A stretch of DNA of 64,000 nucleotides from an uncultured Pelagibacteraceae bacterium. GTDB lineage: Bacteria; Pseudomonadota; Alphaproteobacteria; Pelagibacterales; Pelagibacteraceae. The DNA lies in contig CACMMU010000002.1 in the NCBI GenBank assembly GCA_902614835.1, positions 1 through 64,000 of the forward strand, in the 5' to 3' direction. Shown here piece after piece: positions 63,822 to 64,000 of this stretch (its first letter is position 1; the number at the start of each line of letters is the position of its first letter). Under the pieces are notes generated by a model. The model saw nothing but the letters and a program-made list of their open reading frames with translations, did not search any database and was not told where the DNA came from. The position numbers and the translations under genes are program-made.

Positions 63822-64000
63822 ATGGAGAAAGATAAAAATAAAAAGAAAACACTAACAATCTCTGGAGGCTTTACAAAAAGAATGCCACCTGAAATAGGGA
63901 AAAAGCCTGAAAAAAAACCATTTAATATATATAAAAAAAACCCCCAAGGCAGCTTTTTTAAAAAGTCTAGTCAAAATTTTATAAAACCAGTAGATAAGCC
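63822..64000 (+). CDS. infB: Translation initiation factor IF-2, N-terminal part
   Basis: The frame begins with ATG 5 bases after the nusA stop and is open to the window edge (59 codons visible). KKKTLTISGGFTKRMPP matches the start of alphaproteobacterial IF-2 (the TLTL..G conserved box), followed by the usual lysine-rich low-complexity stretch. IF-2 positions fMet-tRNA on the 30S subunit. nusA-infB order is universal; here the small ylxR gene that often separates them is missing. The GTPase domain lies beyond the window. Confidence 0.88.
   Translation, partial: MEKDKNKKKTLTISGGFTKRMPPEIGKKPEKKPFNIYKKNPQGSFFKKSSQNFIKPVDK

Noticed and set aside
1-64000. CRISPR arrays, insertion sequences, prophage or defence islands
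   Set aside because: No repeated spacer structure, transposase, integrase, terminal inverted repeats or defence-type domains were seen; every gene is core or envelope-related.

Overview
The window is a gene-dense, very AT-rich (roughly 30% GC by eye) stretch of an alphaproteobacterial chromosome. The gene order is the alphaproteobacterial one: rho-hemJ-hemH-hemE facing ppsR-maf-aroE-coaE-dnaQ with secB-fxsA convergent; TIM44-like, Smr, hslUV and hisBAFE; mnmE-mnmG-rsmG-parA-parB; leuS beside a DUF3576 lipoprotein; tsaB-fur-miaB-phoH-ybeY-lnt-metK-nusA-infB. Tiny or negative intergenic gaps, lysine/asparagine-rich proteins and shortened gene strings suggest a streamlined marine lineage of the SAR11/Pelagibacterales type. 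That placement is inference from style and synteny; I could not run a phylogeny.

Layout. 1-5.9 kb: tail of a small membrane protein, a sodium:solute symporter, rpe, a heparinase II/III-like protein and purH. 5.9-9.7 kb: the leftward hemE-hemH-hemJ-rho operon. 9.7-10.0 kb: an AT-rich gap between divergent hemE and ppsR with three near-consensus DnaA boxes and a TTAA-N7-TTAA motif, the best candidate for the chromosomal replication origin. 10.0-20.0 kb: ppsR-maf-aroE-coaE-dnaQ, secB-fxsA, TIM44-like and Smr proteins, hslVU, and a histidine operon lacking hisH. 20.0-24.9 kb: lolA-like, ftsK, a Ubi-type hydroxylase, tRNA-Gly(GCC), a pterin dehydratase and ogt. 24.9-30.4 kb: mnmE-mnmG-rsmG-parA-parB, with two parS sites inside rsmG. 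30.4-35.1 kb: leuS-lptE-holA and a DUF3576 lipoprotein. 35.1-38.8 kb: a porin with a strong terminator, a ThiE/TenI-like gene, yggS, an L,D-transpeptidase, a winged-helix regulator and a 38-residue ArfA-like ribosome-rescue gene. 38.8-45.5 kb: adenosine kinase, nth, dapB, dnaJ-dnaK, grpE and rdgB. 45.5-50.4 kb: LpoA-like, rsmI, a BON lipoprotein and a malic enzyme interrupted by a +1 frameshift in an A10 run. 50.4-56.2 kb: murJ, trpS, an Nfu protein, a glucosaminidase, a polysaccharide deacetylase and a very short TsaB. 56.2-64.0 kb: fur-miaB-phoH-ybeY-lnt-metK, then nusA behind a terminator-like hairpin, and the start of infB.

The content is core housekeeping: heme, histidine, purine and shikimate synthesis, protein quality control with candidate RpoH promoters, chromosome segregation, envelope assembly and tRNA modification. 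I see no transposon, phage, CRISPR array or defence island. The points of interest are the origin/centromere landmarks, a probable slippage-dependent or broken maeB, an overlooked arfA, a terminator that encodes a protein C-terminus, a hairpin-gated nusA leader, and head-to-head genes whose start codons touch or overlap.
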